Positions 38,474-47,433 of a DNA stretch of 64,000 nucleotides are shown here, piece after piece. The notes under the pieces are model-generated. The model did no database searches and was not told the origin of the DNA. It saw only the letters and a list, made by a program, of their open reading frames with translations. This stretch comes from Actinoplanes sandaracinus (GTDB lineage: Bacteria > Actinomycetota > Actinomycetes > Mycobacteriales > Micromonosporaceae). The stretch is taken from positions 1 to 64,000 of the forward strand of contig NZ_JASCTH010000004.1 of the NCBI RefSeq assembly GCF_030009775.1, written 5' to 3'. The position numbers were made by a program, and so were the translations under genes. Numbering within the stretch: the stretch's first letter is position 1; each line of letters opens with the position of its first letter.

Positions 38474-40315
38474 CTACGTGAGCGTCCACCTCTGGGCAGC
38501 GCCGGCTCCGCAGGTCCAGATCTGCAGGCGCGTGCCGTCCGCGGAGTTGTTGCCGGACACGTCGAGGCACTTACCGGAGTACGCGTTGACCAGCCGTTGT
38601 GAGCTGTCCGGCGTCCACCGCTGCGAGCTGCCCGCGTGGCAGTCCCAGAGGTGCGCGACCGTGCCGTCGGCGTTGCTCGGGCCGCTGATGTCGAGGCACT
38701 TGCCGAGCGACCGCAGCGTGCCGTCTCCCGGCCGGGTCCACTGCTGCGCGGCGGTGCCGTTGCACGTGTAGAGCTGCACGGCGGTCCCGTTGGCGGTACC
38801 GGCGCCGGCCACGTCGGCGCACTTCCCGGCGAGGCCGGCGACGGTTCCGGTGGGCTGCGGGCTTCCGGTTCCCGACCAGGTGAAGGTCGCGGTGGTACGG
38901 GCGGGGAGCGTGTACACGAAGGACTGTCCGCTCCAGTCGACCCGCACCGACTGACCGCCGCTGCCACCGTTGTGCGCGATCAGGGCCTTGGAACCGTCCG
39001 GATTGCGCCAGGCGACGTTCTGCACGGCGGTGTTGTTGGAGGCGATCCGCACCGCGCCCGGCTTGACGAACTTGGTGAGGTGCCCGGTCGTGTAGTACTC
39101 GACGGTGTAGTCGACCTGCCCGGCCCGGCTGCCGCCCTCCTGCACGGTGATCAGCCCGGTGCAGGTGCCGCAGCCGCCGTTGTGCGGGCCCATGTTCTGG
39201 TTGAGCGCCAGGCTCCACTTGACCAGGCTGCTGCTGTGGTTCCGGGCGTAGTTGACGATGTCGGCCAGGTCCTCGTTGTGCTGGTTGGCGATCCAGGTGC
39301 CGCCGGAGTGCTCGGTGCTGAACTGCCTGACCGACGGGTAGGCGTCGTGGACCTGGGCGCCGACCACCGGGTCACCGAAGTACCCGTGCCAGGCGATGCC
39401 GCCGAACAGCGGATCGTTGCGGACACCGGCGTCGCCGAGGATGGCCGCACCGAAGTTCGCGTAGTCGCCGTAGTTCCAGTCGTGGATCAGCACCTTCGTG
39501 GTGATCCCGGCCGCCCGGAACGCCGGGTAGACGTGGTTCTTGGTGAACTCGACCAGGCCGGACGGGTTCCAGCTCATGCCCGGGTAGTTCATGGCGGCCG
39601 GGTTCGCCGCCTGACAGCAGTTCGGTTCGTTCTGCACCGAGATGTAGTTGATCGGCACGCCCGCGGCCTGGTAGCTCTGCACGTACTTGACCAGGTACTG
39701 GGCATACGTGGAGTAATGCTCCCACTTGAGCCAGCCCATCTGGTCCATCCGGCCGTTGTCCTTCATCCAGCCGGGGGCGCTCCACGGCACGCCTTTCACG
39801 CGCAGCGCCGGGTTCAGGGAACGAGCCTGTCGCGTGAGCAGGCGGACGTTCGTGTCGTACCCGTTGGCGTTGAAATCGCCCAGGTCGCAGCAGGTGTCGT
39901 CGAGCGAGACGTGGCCGGGCCGGGAGAGGTCGGAGGCGCCGATCGGGTTACGGACGAAGGAGAGGCCGATGCCGCCGGTGGGGCTGAACAGCCGGGTCAT
40001 CACCTCGTCCCGGGTGGCGGCGCTGACCGGGCCGCCGCGCAGCAGGTGGGCGGTGGTGTCGGTGATCGACGCGCCGCCGCCCTCGAAGGTCTGATAGGTG
40101 GTGCCCTCGTCGACGGTGATGGTCTGGTTCGCGGTGCCGCCGGCCGGGCCGAAGGCGATGGCGGCCTGCCGCTGCAGGCCGCGGGTCACCACCCGGCCGC
40201 CGGTGTCCGAGGTGGTGGTGAGGTGGACGTCGACGGTCTCGCCTGCGGCGTGGGCCGGGGTGCTCAGGAATGTGGCACCGACCATGGCGGCGAGCAACAA
40301 GCCGCTTCTCTTCAT
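38474..40315 (-). CDS. Secreted GH30 glycoside hydrolase with ricin-type lectin domain
   Basis: Exported enzyme of 613 residues. A signal peptide (MKRSGLLLAAMVGATFLSTPAHA) is followed by a GH30 (beta/alpha)8 domain to about residue 465. The acid/base is Glu230 (SVQNEPN) and the nucleophile Glu335 (FSTEHSGGTW). A short linker leads to a ricin B-like carbohydrate-binding domain (about 487-613) with three QxW-type repeats (AAQQWT, SSQRWT, AAQRWT). GH30 covers beta-glucosylceramidases, endo-beta-1,6-glucanases and xylanases; the substrate is not decidable here. ATG has AGGAG 6 bases upstream. The LacI regulator gene lies 59 bases upstream. Confidence 0.93.
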   Translation of the reverse strand: MKRSGLLLAAMVGATFLSTPAHAAGETVDVHLTTTSDTGGRVVTRGLQRQAAIAFGPAGGTANQTITVDEGTTYQTFEGGGASITDTTAHLLRGGPVSAATRDEVMTRLFSPTGGIGLSFVRNPIGASDLSRPGHVSLDDTCCDLGDFNANGYDTNVRLLTRQARSLNPALRVKGVPWSAPGWMKDNGRMDQMGWLKWEHYSTYAQYLVKYVQSYQAAGVPINYISVQNEPNCCQAANPAAMNYPGMSWNPSGLVEFTKNHVYPAFRAAGITTKVLIHDWNYGDYANFGAAILGDAGVRNDPLFGGIAWHGYFGDPVVGAQVHDAYPSVRQFSTEHSGGTWIANQHNEDLADIVNYARNHSSSLVKWSLALNQNMGPHNGGCGTCTGLITVQEGGSRAGQVDYTVEYYTTGHLTKFVKPGAVRIASNNTAVQNVAWRNPDGSKALIAHNGGSGGQSVRVDWSGQSFVYTLPARTTATFTWSGTGSPQPTGTVAGLAGKCADVAGAGTANGTAVQLYTCNGTAAQQWTRPGDGTLRSLGKCLDISGPSNADGTVAHLWDCHAGSSQRWTPDSSQRLVNAYSGKCLDVSGNNSADGTRLQIWTCGAGAAQRWTLT

Positions 40316-40374
40316 GAGGACTCCTGCTACACGGGGGATGTAACAGGAAGGAAACCTTTGTTAATTCGAATGGG

Positions 40375-41442
40375 TCAATGAGGTCGGGTTCCGGAATGCC
40401 GTGTTCCGGTTCCGGAACCGTGAAACACGTCAGGAACCGGCCCGGTCGACTCGCGGACCACCAACTCGGTAGCGAGTTCCACGTGCAAGGCGTCCAGCCG
40501 GTGCCCGCCGAGCATCCGCAGCAGCAGATGCACCGCCATCCGGCCCATCTCGCCGAGCGGCTGCCGGACCGTGGTCAGCATCGGCCGGCACGCCTGCCCC
40601 AGCTCGATGTCGTCGAATCCGGCCACCGACAGGTCGCCGGGCACCCGCAGGTCCCGCTCGGCGGCCGCGCGCAGCGCCCCGATCGCCATCTTGTCGTTGA
40701 AGGCGACCAGCGCGGTCGGCCGCTCCGGCAGGTCCAGCAGCTCGCCGGCCGCCCGGCGCCCCAGCTCGGTGGTCGGCTCGGCGACGAACCGGATCAGCTC
40801 CGGCGCGGGCAGCACGCCCGCGTCCGCCAGCGGTGAGAGGTACCCGGCGAACCTGTTCTCACTGGCCAGCCAATCGCGCGGACCGCCGATGATGCCGATC
40901 CGCCGGTGCCCCAGGCCGATCAGGTGGACGGTGAGCCGGCGGGCTCCGGCGAAGTGCGCCGCGGATACCGCCGCCAGGTTCCGGGGCGGCGCGGTACGCG
41001 GATCGACCACCACGAACGGGAATCCGCGATCCCGCAGGCGGACCAGCTCGGCGCCCGGTTCCGGCGGCAGGATCAGCACCGCGCCGGCCACGTCCCGCCG
41101 CCCGGTCAGCGTGGTGAGCACGTGGTCCTGCTGGGCGGCCACGCCCGCGTTGAGGATCACCTGGAGGCCGTGCGACTCACACGCCTCGGCGACCGCGGAG
41201 ACGATCAGTCCGAAGTAGTCGGTCAGCAGGTAGGGACAGCGGACGAAAACGCCGGTGGCCCGCTTTCCGCGCCGCCGCGGCGCCTGCCGGCCCAGCTCCC
41301 CCATCACGGCCAGCACCCGTTCCCGGGTGTGCGGGGCGACATTGGCCCGGCCGTTGAGCACCCGGGACACCGTCGCGATGGAGAGGCCGGTCCGGGCGGC
41401 GACGTCCCGTACCGTCACCCTCGCCTCATCGCCCTGTTTCAT
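40375..41442 (-). CDS. LacI-family transcriptional regulator
   Basis: Repressor of 355 residues with an N-terminal LacI helix-turn-helix (VTVRDVAARTGLSIATVSRVLNGRANV, residues about 9-33), the hinge helix region and a periplasmic-binding-protein-like sensor (SVAGFDDIELGQACRPMLTTVRQP...MGRMAVHLLLRML). It is placed directly before the secreted GH30 gene on the same strand, so it probably controls that enzyme in response to a released sugar. An ATTCGAAT dyad at 40363-40370 in the 59-bp space between the two genes is a weak operator candidate. The C-terminus ends in a short Gly/Ser/Thr/His stretch. Confidence 0.92.
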   Translation of the reverse strand: MKQGDEARVTVRDVAARTGLSIATVSRVLNGRANVAPHTRERVLAVMGELGRQAPRRRGKRATGVFVRCPYLLTDYFGLIVSAVAEACESHGLQVILNAGVAAQQDHVLTTLTGRRDVAGAVLILPPEPGAELVRLRDRGFPFVVVDPRTAPPRNLAAVSAAHFAGARRLTVHLIGLGHRRIGIIGGPRDWLASENRFAGYLSPLADAGVLPAPELIRFVAEPTTELGRRAAGELLDLPERPTALVAFNDKMAIGALRAAAERDLRVPGDLSVAGFDDIELGQACRPMLTTVRQPLGEMGRMAVHLLLRMLGGHRLDALHVELATELVVRESTGPVPDVFHGSGTGTRHSGTRPH

Positions 41443-41552
41443 GACGTGTTTCTATCGCTCACGTCGCCGATCGGCCAGCCACCTCACCCGGCTCGGCCGC
41501 AGTGTCTGCAGTGGACGGCGTCTCTGCCGGGCCTGTCTTAGCCGGCCCTATT

Positions 41553-42398
41553 TCAGCCGGCCCTGATCAGGCGTAGCGGCTCGGTGAGGCGGTGCAGCGC
41601 GGCGGTCGTCGTCTCGTCGGCCGGCAGGTAGACCATCAGGCGCTGGTCGTCGTCGGCGGACAGATCGAGCGTCTCGTACGACAGCCGCAGCGCCCCCGCC
41701 TCCGGATGCGCCATCCGCAGCGTCCCGGCCGCACGGGCCAGCCCGGGAACGCTGCCCACCCGGTCGGAGAACTCCTCGCCCGCCAGCAGGGTGAGCTCGT
41801 CGGCCAGCGCGGCGAGGTGCGGATCGGCTCGGAACGGCCCCTGCTTCAGCCCGGCGACCTGCTCGTCCGCCACATGCCGCCAGTCGGGGAACGCCGATCG
41901 GGCCCGGGAGTCGGTGAAGACATATCGCGCCAGGTTGGGCGGCGTGCCGTCGAGCAGCCCGACCGGCCGGGCGAGCCGGTCGAACCCGGAGGTCCACGCC
42001 AGCACGTCGCTGAGCTGATTGATCAGCACGGCCGCGGCCGGCTCGAGGTGATCGAGCAGAGCCCGGACCGGCGGACGCACCTCCCGGCCCGGGCCGGCGT
42101 CGCCACGGCAGAGGAACCCGCTGTCGGCCGACTTGACCAGCCGGTGCAGGTGAACCCGCTCGGACGGGGTGAGGTGCAGCACCCCGGCGAGCGCGGACAG
42201 CACCTGCGCCGAGGGCCGGCGGTCACGTCCCTGCTCCAGCCGGATCAGATATTCCACGCTGACGCCGGCGAGCATGGCGACCTCGGCGCGGCGCAGACCG
42301 GGAGTGCGCCGTCGCGTCCCCGCCGGCAGCCCCGCCTCCGCCGGAGTGAGCGCCTCACGGCGGGTCCGCAGGAAGAGGCCGAGTTCGTTGTCGCTCAC
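41553..42398 (-). CDS. MmyB-type XRE transcriptional regulator
   Basis: Regulator of 281 residues. The N-terminal helix-turn-helix (LGLFLRTRREALTP...RTPGLRRAEVAMLAGVSVEYLIRLEQGRDRRPSAQVLSALAGVL) is typical of the family. The C-terminal MmyB-like ligand domain contains VLAWTSGFDRLARP, NLARYVFTD, and DPHLAALADELTLLAGEEF. Such regulators may bind fatty-acid-like ligands and commonly sit divergent from a redox enzyme gene that they control. Here the partner is the FAD/NAD oxidoreductase 128 bases away. The start is GTG. Confidence 0.9.
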   Translation of the reverse strand: MSDNELGLFLRTRREALTPAEAGLPAGTRRRTPGLRRAEVAMLAGVSVEYLIRLEQGRDRRPSAQVLSALAGVLHLTPSERVHLHRLVKSADSGFLCRGDAGPGREVRPPVRALLDHLEPAAAVLINQLSDVLAWTSGFDRLARPVGLLDGTPPNLARYVFTDSRARSAFPDWRHVADEQVAGLKQGPFRADPHLAALADELTLLAGEEFSDRVGSVPGLARAAGTLRMAHPEAGALRLSYETLDLSADDDQRLMVYLPADETTTAALHRLTEPLRLIRAG

Positions 42399-42427
42399 CC
42401 ACCGACCGTAACAAGGCCGAGTGGTCC

Positions 42428-42508
42428 GAGGGTGGCCCCGCCGCTACCACCCTCAGCAAGGTCTCCCCGGCCGCCGCCCGGCCGGACCAGAGTCGATGGC
42501 GATCGACT
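42428..42508. promoter_or_regulatory. Two inverted repeats in the divergent mmyB-like/oxidoreductase promoter region
   Basis: GAGGGTGG (42428-42435) pairs with CCACCCTC (42447-42454). AGTCGAT (42491-42497) pairs with ATCGACT (42502-42508), ending 18 bases before the oxidoreductase ATG. Either could be the operator for the MmyB-type regulator; the second overlaps the expected core promoter. Confidence 0.45.
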
Positions 42509-42526
42509 TTCAGAGAGGCGGATGAC

Positions 42527-43612
42527 ATGACAGCGAACGTCGTGGTGGTCGGCGGTGGATACGGCGGCATCACGGTGGCGCGGGCACTCGACGACATCGC
42601 CCACGTCACCCTGGTCGAACCGCGCGAGACCTTCGTGCACAACGTCGCCGCCCTGCGCGCGGCGGTCAGTCCGGAGTGGACCGAGCGGATGTTCATTCCG
42701 TACGACGACCTGCTGCGCCACGGGAAGGTGTGGCAGGAGCGGGCCGTCCGGGTATCGGCGGACGAGGTGGAGCTCACCTCGGGTACGGTGCTGCCGGCCG
42801 ACTTCGTCGTGCTGGCGACCGGGTCGACGGCCCCGTTCCCGGCTCAGTTGGAGGACACCGGCCGGGCCGCCGGCGCGGCCCGGATGCGGGCCGTGCGCGA
42901 CACCCTGACCCGGGCGTCGCACGTGCTGCTGCTCGGGGCCGGCCCGATCGGCCTGGAACTGGCCGGGGAGATCAAGGCGGAGTGGCCGGGCACCGCGGTG
43001 ACCCTGGTCGACCCGGCCGCCGACCTGTTGGGTGGCCGGTTCTCCGGTGAGTTCCGGCAGGAGCTCCGTGAGCAGCTCGGCGCCATGGGCGTCCGGCTGC
43101 TGCTCGGCGCCTCGCTGCGCGCCCTGCCGCAGCCGGGCCCGGGAGAGCTGCGCCCGTTCACCGTCACCACCGATGACGGGCAGGTGCTCGCCGCGGATCT
43201 CTGGTTCCCCTGCTTCGGCACCGGGGTGGACACCACCTACCTGGGCTCCGGCCTGGCTGCCGAACGTGAGCCGGACGGCCGCCTCGCGGTGACCGGGAAC
43301 CTGCGGCTGACCGGGCACGAGCGGGTCTTCGCGGTGGGTGACGTCACCGCCGTTCCGGAGCTGAAGATGGCACGCAACGCCATGCAGCAGGCGGAAGTGG
43401 CGGCCGCCAACATCCGCTCCGTGATCGAGGGCGGCCCGGGTCTCTCCCGTTACCGGCCGGCTGACGACGCCATCGTGCTGCCGCTCGGGCCGGCCGGTGG
43501 CGCCACCTACGATCCGGAGGCCGGCGTGCTCGGCGCCGAGGTGACCGCTCAGATCAAGCGGACCTTCCACCTGGAACGGATTCTGGAGACGCTCGGAGCT
43601 CCCGCCCGGTGA
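42527..43612 (+). CDS. FAD-dependent pyridine nucleotide-disulfide oxidoreductase (NDH-2/AIF-like)
   Basis: Flavoprotein of 361 residues with the FAD-binding motif VVVGGGYGGITVARAL at the N-terminus, an NAD(P)H-binding second Rossmann motif VLLLGAGPIGLELAGEI near residues 136-152, and the FAD-ribityl motif RVFAVGDVT near 267-275. No redox-active CxxC pair is visible, which points to the NDH-2/AIFM2-like group (quinone reductase or similar) rather than disulfide reductases. GAGAGG lies 8 bases before ATG. It is divergent from the MmyB-type regulator and overlaps the convergent small membrane protein gene by 59 bases. Confidence 0.9.
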   Translation: MTANVVVVGGGYGGITVARALDDIAHVTLVEPRETFVHNVAALRAAVSPEWTERMFIPYDDLLRHGKVWQERAVRVSADEVELTSGTVLPADFVVLATGSTAPFPAQLEDTGRAAGAARMRAVRDTLTRASHVLLLGAGPIGLELAGEIKAEWPGTAVTLVDPAADLLGGRFSGEFRQELREQLGAMGVRLLLGASLRALPQPGPGELRPFTVTTDDGQVLAADLWFPCFGTGVDTTYLGSGLAAEREPDGRLAVTGNLRLTGHERVFAVGDVTAVPELKMARNAMQQAEVAAANIRSVIEGGPGLSRYRPADDAIVLPLGPAGGATYDPEAGVLGAEVTAQIKRTFHLERILETLGAPAR

Positions 43613-43832
43613 TCCGCCGCACCACCTGCCCGTAAAGGAACATGGCGGCCAGCACTCCCGGCCCGCAGTGAACGGCCAGCACTCCGGCCAGGCTCGGGCC
43701 GCCCCAGTCGTCGCGGTAGGTGGACGGGTCGGTCATGTCAATGACGAACGGCTCGGCCACCGCACGCACGACGAGGTACATCGCGAGGAGCACGCCGAGC
43801 ACCCTGAGCAGGCCGAATCCGAAACGCTTCAT
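43554..43832 (-). CDS. Small membrane protein
   Basis: Protein of 92 residues with two hydrophobic helices (FGFGLLRVLGVLLAMYLVVRAV and SLAGVLAVHCGPGVLAAMFLYG) joined by an acidic loop (DMTDPSTYRDDWGG). It ends in a basic, Ser/Pro-containing tail. No known family is recognised, but the well-formed helices, positive-inside start (MKRFG) and clean frame argue that it is real. ATG at 43832. Its last 59 bases overlap the convergent oxidoreductase gene. Confidence 0.65.
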   Translation of the reverse strand: MKRFGFGLLRVLGVLLAMYLVVRAVAEPFVIDMTDPSTYRDDWGGPSLAGVLAVHCGPGVLAAMFLYGQVVRRITGRELRASPESVPGGRSA

Positions 43833-44042
43833 GTCTTCGACGCTAGGAGACCGTGCGGAGGGCCGCATCAGGATGATCCCCGATACGGCCCGTAAGCACG
43901 TCGGTTGCCGGAGTCGGCGAGACTCGTGATCGAGACGGCGGCGCGGATGAACGGGGTGCGGCCCAGGTCGCTTCGCTCCCGGCCGTAGCCGGCTGAGCCG
44001 GTCCACCAGTCGGTGGTGGCCGGGCCGCCCTACGATCGCGGC

Positions 44043-44477
44043 ATGTCGATCAGCCATGCGCGGTTCCGGCTGGCGATGCTCGGGGCCGCCGCCGCGGTCG
44101 TGACCGTCGCCCTGGCGATCCGGGCGGTGGCGCCGATCGGCGGATGGCTGGAGCAGTCCTCCGGGACGGCCCTCTACGCCTCGATGGTCTACGCCGGTGT
44201 GCTGTTCCTGGCGCCACGCCTCTCCCCGGTCAAGGCCGGCGCGATTACCCTGACCTGGTGCTGGGGCGTGGAACTCGGCCAGCTCACCGGCATCCCGGCC
44301 GCCCTCTCCGCGGAGAGCCTGGCGGCCCGCATGATCCTCGGCGCCGCCTTCGATCCCGCCGACCTGCTCCGGTACCCGCTCGGCGTCATCCCGCTGGTGG
44401 TCGTGCACCAGCTGCGCCGCACACCCGGAACGCCCGGCGCCGGGCCCGGTCATCACGGCAGTCCGGACTGCCGGTAA
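44043..44477 (+). CDS. DUF2809-like membrane protein
   Basis: Protein of 144 residues with four hydrophobic segments (RLAMLGAAAAVVTVALAIRAV, LYASMVYAGVLFLAP, AGAITLTWCWGVELGQLTGI, LLRYPLGVIPLVVVHQL). The pattern of W-C-W-x-x-E-x-x-Q in the third helix and the GAAFDPADLLRYPLG turn fit DUF2809. The function is unknown. ATG at 44043 is preferred to an in-frame upstream start because it leads straight into a short basic segment before helix 1. Confidence 0.75.
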   Translation: MSISHARFRLAMLGAAAAVVTVALAIRAVAPIGGWLEQSSGTALYASMVYAGVLFLAPRLSPVKAGAITLTWCWGVELGQLTGIPAALSAESLAARMILGAAFDPADLLRYPLGVIPLVVVHQLRRTPGTPGAGPGHHGSPDCR

Positions 44478-44505
44478 CCGGTGGGCCGGTCGAACTGCGA
44501 TGACA

Positions 44506-44539
44506 CTAGTCGCCATACAGCTAGTCGTTGAGCTATAGT
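44506..44539 (+). promoter_or_regulatory. Promoter-like region before the TPR-like gene
   Basis: TATAGT at 44534-44539 is a good -10 hexamer only 7 bases before the ATG at 44547, implying a leaderless mRNA. Upstream, CTAGTCG is repeated at 44506-44512 and 44521-44527 (15-bp pitch), where an activator could bind, since no -35 consensus is visible. Confidence 0.45.
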
Positions 44540-44546
44540 CACTGGC

Positions 44547-45479
44547 ATGTCGGTGAAGTCGTTCCGCCTCATGGGCGTGCCCGAGATCCGCCCGATCCGG
44601 CATCCCGCGGCCAGCGACATGACGGCGCTGCATCAGGTGTGTGAGCGGCTGTGGCGCGACGGCGGGCACCGCGACACGCAGGCGTTCGCTCTTCTGCGCC
44701 GCTGTCTTCAGCGCTTCGATCCACATACCGCACCCGACGACGAGGTGCTGCTGCACGCCGTCCTGCTCTACCTCCCCACGGCGGTGGCCGGTGAGGGCGC
44801 CGACCTGGCCGTGATGGACTGGGGGCTCTACGCCTGGCGCACCGCGGCAGCCGTCTACGGCAGCAACCATCCCCGGACACTGGCCGCCGCGGAACTGCTC
44901 GCGCAGGTCCTGGGCCATCACGAGTGCGCCCCCGCCGCGATCAGCCTTTACCGCGGCCTGACCGGGCACTATCAGCGCCGGGGGCGGCACGACGAGCACG
45001 CCCGCATCGCACTCGCCCTGGCCGACGCCCTGCACGACCACGGCGCGTGCCAGCAGGCCCACGCCACTGCCGAGAGCGTGCTCCGCGAGTGGCGGCCACA
45101 CCACAGCAGCCGGCCCGAGCTCGGGCCGGTGCTCCTGCTGCACACGCTGCGGATGCTCGACGCGTGCGGCCGCGTCGACGAGGCCCGCAGCACTCTGCAC
45201 ACCCACACGTCGCTGCTGCCGGCCGACGGCGTCACCCGTGATGCCGTCGCCGCGCTGGCGCTGATCCTGCTCGGCTGCCCGGCCGCGATCAACCGGCACC
45301 GCAGCCGATGCGCCAACACCGGCCCTGAGATCGGCCGGCCCCGGCCCGGCAGCCGACGGCGCTCGTTCACCCAGGTCCGCCGCGTCTTCCTCGCCAAGCT
45401 GACCGGCGACGCCGACTACGGCGCCCCGCAGCCAGCACTGGCTGCCGAGTCCCTGACGCCGGAACCGGACGAGCCATGA
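44547..45479 (+). CDS. TPR-like repeat protein of unknown function
   Basis: Protein of 310 residues. The centre (about residues 25-250) is helical with TPR-like repeats: AAELLAQVLGHHECAPAAISLYRGLTGHYQRRG, HARIALALADALHDHGACQQAHATAESVL, LLHTLRMLDACGRVDEARSTLHTHTSLL. No catalytic domain is visible. The C-terminal ~60 residues are basic and disordered. Such proteins are frequent in actinomycetes near XRE/DUF397 and methyltransferase genes, as here, but no function is established. The start is ATG, with a probable leaderless transcript. Confidence 0.75.
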   Translation: MSVKSFRLMGVPEIRPIRHPAASDMTALHQVCERLWRDGGHRDTQAFALLRRCLQRFDPHTAPDDEVLLHAVLLYLPTAVAGEGADLAVMDWGLYAWRTAAAVYGSNHPRTLAAAELLAQVLGHHECAPAAISLYRGLTGHYQRRGRHDEHARIALALADALHDHGACQQAHATAESVLREWRPHHSSRPELGPVLLLHTLRMLDACGRVDEARSTLHTHTSLLPADGVTRDAVAALALILLGCPAAINRHRSRCANTGPEIGRPRPGSRRRSFTQVRRVFLAKLTGDADYGAPQPALAAESLTPEPDEP

Positions 45480-45517
45480 CCCGCCGGCGGTCACCGGCCC
45501 CTACGGCCGCTTGTGTC

Positions 45518-47308
45518 TCAGACGGGGAACGGATCCTCGGGCAGCGGGAGGGTGCTTGCCGAGGTCGGCCTGGCGAACAGGAATCCCTGGCCGAGGTCGC
45601 AGCCCAGCCGGCTGAGTCGCCGGTACTGCGTCTCGGTCTCGATGCCTTCGGCGATGACGGTGATGTTGAGGTCGTGACACATGCCGATGGTGTGCCGCAC
45701 TATCGCGGCCGCGGCCGCGTCGTCGCCGTCCTCCAGATCGGCCACGAGCTCGGCCGCCAGTTTGACCGTCGTCACCGGCAGCCGCGACAGCGACCTCAGG
45801 CTGGCGTAACCGGTGCCGTAATCGTCGAGGGCCAGCCGGACGCCGAGTTCCACCAGGTCGTGCAGCACCTGACGGTACTGGTCGACAGCGGCGGTTTCGG
45901 TGATCTCCAGTTGCAGCCACTCGGCCGGCAGTTTCGTCCGGTACAGCACGTCGGCGACCACGGCGACGAGACCGGGATCGGCCAGTTGCGCGGCGGCCAG
46001 ATTCACGTTGATCAGCAACTCGTGGCCATGGGAACGCCAGGCGGCGCCGTGGCGGCAGGCCTGTTCCAGCAGCGTGTGTCCCAACTGACGGATGAGACCG
46101 GTCTGCTCGGCCAGCATGATGAACTCGGCAGGAACCAGCAGACCCGCCCGGGGGTGCCGCCACCGGGCCAGCGCCTCCACGCCGACGACACGCCGGTCGG
46201 CCAGCGCCAGAATCGGCTGGAAATACGGCTCGAACTCACCGCGTTCCAGCGCGGCCGGCATCGCCGCGGCCAGCCGGTGCCGGACGATGTCCGCCCGTGC
46301 CCGTGCCTGCTCGAACACCATCACCCCGCCGGGATCCGCACGAGCCCACGCCAGCGCCCGATGCACATCGCGCAGCCACTCATCCGGCTCGGTGCGCGAC
46401 CCGGCCTGCGCCTCCACGATCCCGGCGCTGGTCTTCACGCGCGGCACGTAACCGTCCACCGACGGCAACACCACCGTGCGCAACGCCAGCCTTGCCAGTT
46501 TCGCCACCTTCACCATCTGGTGTGCGTTGGCCGTACCGGTCACCACCAGCACGAACTGTTCGCCGCCGAGGTGGGCCAACAGGTAACGGTCGTCGTCTTC
46601 CGGGCCGGTGCTCTGATCACGGGCCGTGTCCTGCCAGGACCGGACGAGATCGCGCAAACGGGAGCCGATCGCCTCCAGCAGGCCGTCACCGTGGCTGTGA
46701 CCGAGGGCATCGTTGAGGTCAGCGAAACCGTCGACGCGCAGCAGGCATACTCCGAGCCGCCCGCGCCCACCACCGGCGGTGAGCCGGCGTAACGCCTCGC
46801 GCAGGTAGGCCCGGTTCGGCAGGCCGGTGACCGGGTCGTGCAGACGGGCGTACTGCAGCCGGTGTTGAAGCACGGACTTGTCGGCTTGCCAGGTCACCCG
46901 CATCGCACGGTTGATGTCTTCGCCGATCGCCATCGCGGTGTCGCGCAGCGCCGCCGCGAACCCGTTGTTCACCTGTTCGAGAACCCGCGGCACCCGATCA
47001 CCGACCACATCGGGATCACCGTCGAAGAGCTGAGGCAGGTGGGCGGTGAGCAACCGGACGGTCACGCCGATCACCTTCGGGTCGGCCATGCGTAACTCGA
47101 CCAGCCTCGCCCCGACCCGCCAGCCGGGCTCCAGCTCGAACGGCTCGGCGGTGACCGCGGACACGAGCTCCAGGAGCAGCTCCTTGATCTCCTGGAGCGG
47201 TTTCGCGCGCCGGCCGGGCACATAGCCGACCGCTGCGACCTCGCGCAGCCACCGCTGGGCCAGCGCGTTCAGTGATGACTCGTCAGCGCTCCGGACCGGA
47301 TGGGTCAT
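45518..47308 (-). CDS. GGDEF-EAL cyclic-di-GMP signalling protein
   Basis: Cytoplasmic protein of 596 residues. An N-terminal all-helical region (about 1-145, no membrane helix) is followed by a GGDEF domain (about 150-335) with GGEQF at 248-252 in place of GG(D/E)EF and no RxxD inhibitory site. An EAL domain (about 345-590) follows with EAL at 378-380. The EAL side retains NVNLAAAQL, LEITETA, LDDYGTGYASL, the TVKL lysine, EGIETE and QGFLFARP, so phosphodiesterase activity is plausible while cyclase activity is doubtful. ATG at 47308 has AAAGGA 8 bases upstream. Convergent with the TPR-like gene. Confidence 0.92.
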   Translation of the reverse strand: MTHPVRSADESSLNALAQRWLREVAAVGYVPGRRAKPLQEIKELLLELVSAVTAEPFELEPGWRVGARLVELRMADPKVIGVTVRLLTAHLPQLFDGDPDVVGDRVPRVLEQVNNGFAAALRDTAMAIGEDINRAMRVTWQADKSVLQHRLQYARLHDPVTGLPNRAYLREALRRLTAGGGRGRLGVCLLRVDGFADLNDALGHSHGDGLLEAIGSRLRDLVRSWQDTARDQSTGPEDDDRYLLAHLGGEQFVLVVTGTANAHQMVKVAKLARLALRTVVLPSVDGYVPRVKTSAGIVEAQAGSRTEPDEWLRDVHRALAWARADPGGVMVFEQARARADIVRHRLAAAMPAALERGEFEPYFQPILALADRRVVGVEALARWRHPRAGLLVPAEFIMLAEQTGLIRQLGHTLLEQACRHGAAWRSHGHELLINVNLAAAQLADPGLVAVVADVLYRTKLPAEWLQLEITETAAVDQYRQVLHDLVELGVRLALDDYGTGYASLRSLSRLPVTTVKLAAELVADLEDGDDAAAAAIVRHTIGMCHDLNITVIAEGIETETQYRRLSRLGCDLGQGFLFARPTSASTLPLPEDPFPV

Positions 47309-47397
47309 GGCGAGAGTCCTTTCACACGGTTGACGGCCGCGCACGCAATGTGACCGGCGTCGAAACTGTGCACCGTGGACAACCGGCATTGCCACTC

Positions 47398-47433
47398 TTG
47401 AAGGAGCCTTTTCCGTCGGGTATACCTTCAAGA
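47398..47433. promoter_or_regulatory. Inverted repeat upstream of the GGDEF-EAL gene
   Basis: CTTGAAGG (47398-47405) and CCTTCAAG (47426-47433) are perfect 8-bp arms 20 bases apart, about 90-125 bases before the start. The second arm is preceded by GTATAC. Candidate operator in a relatively A/T-rich promoter region. Confidence 0.4.

Noticed and set aside
40401..40426. Palindrome CGGTTCCGGAACCG as an operator
   Set aside because: It lies in the last codons of the LacI-family gene. It may be a weak hairpin between that gene and the GH30 gene, but placement gives no support for an operator.
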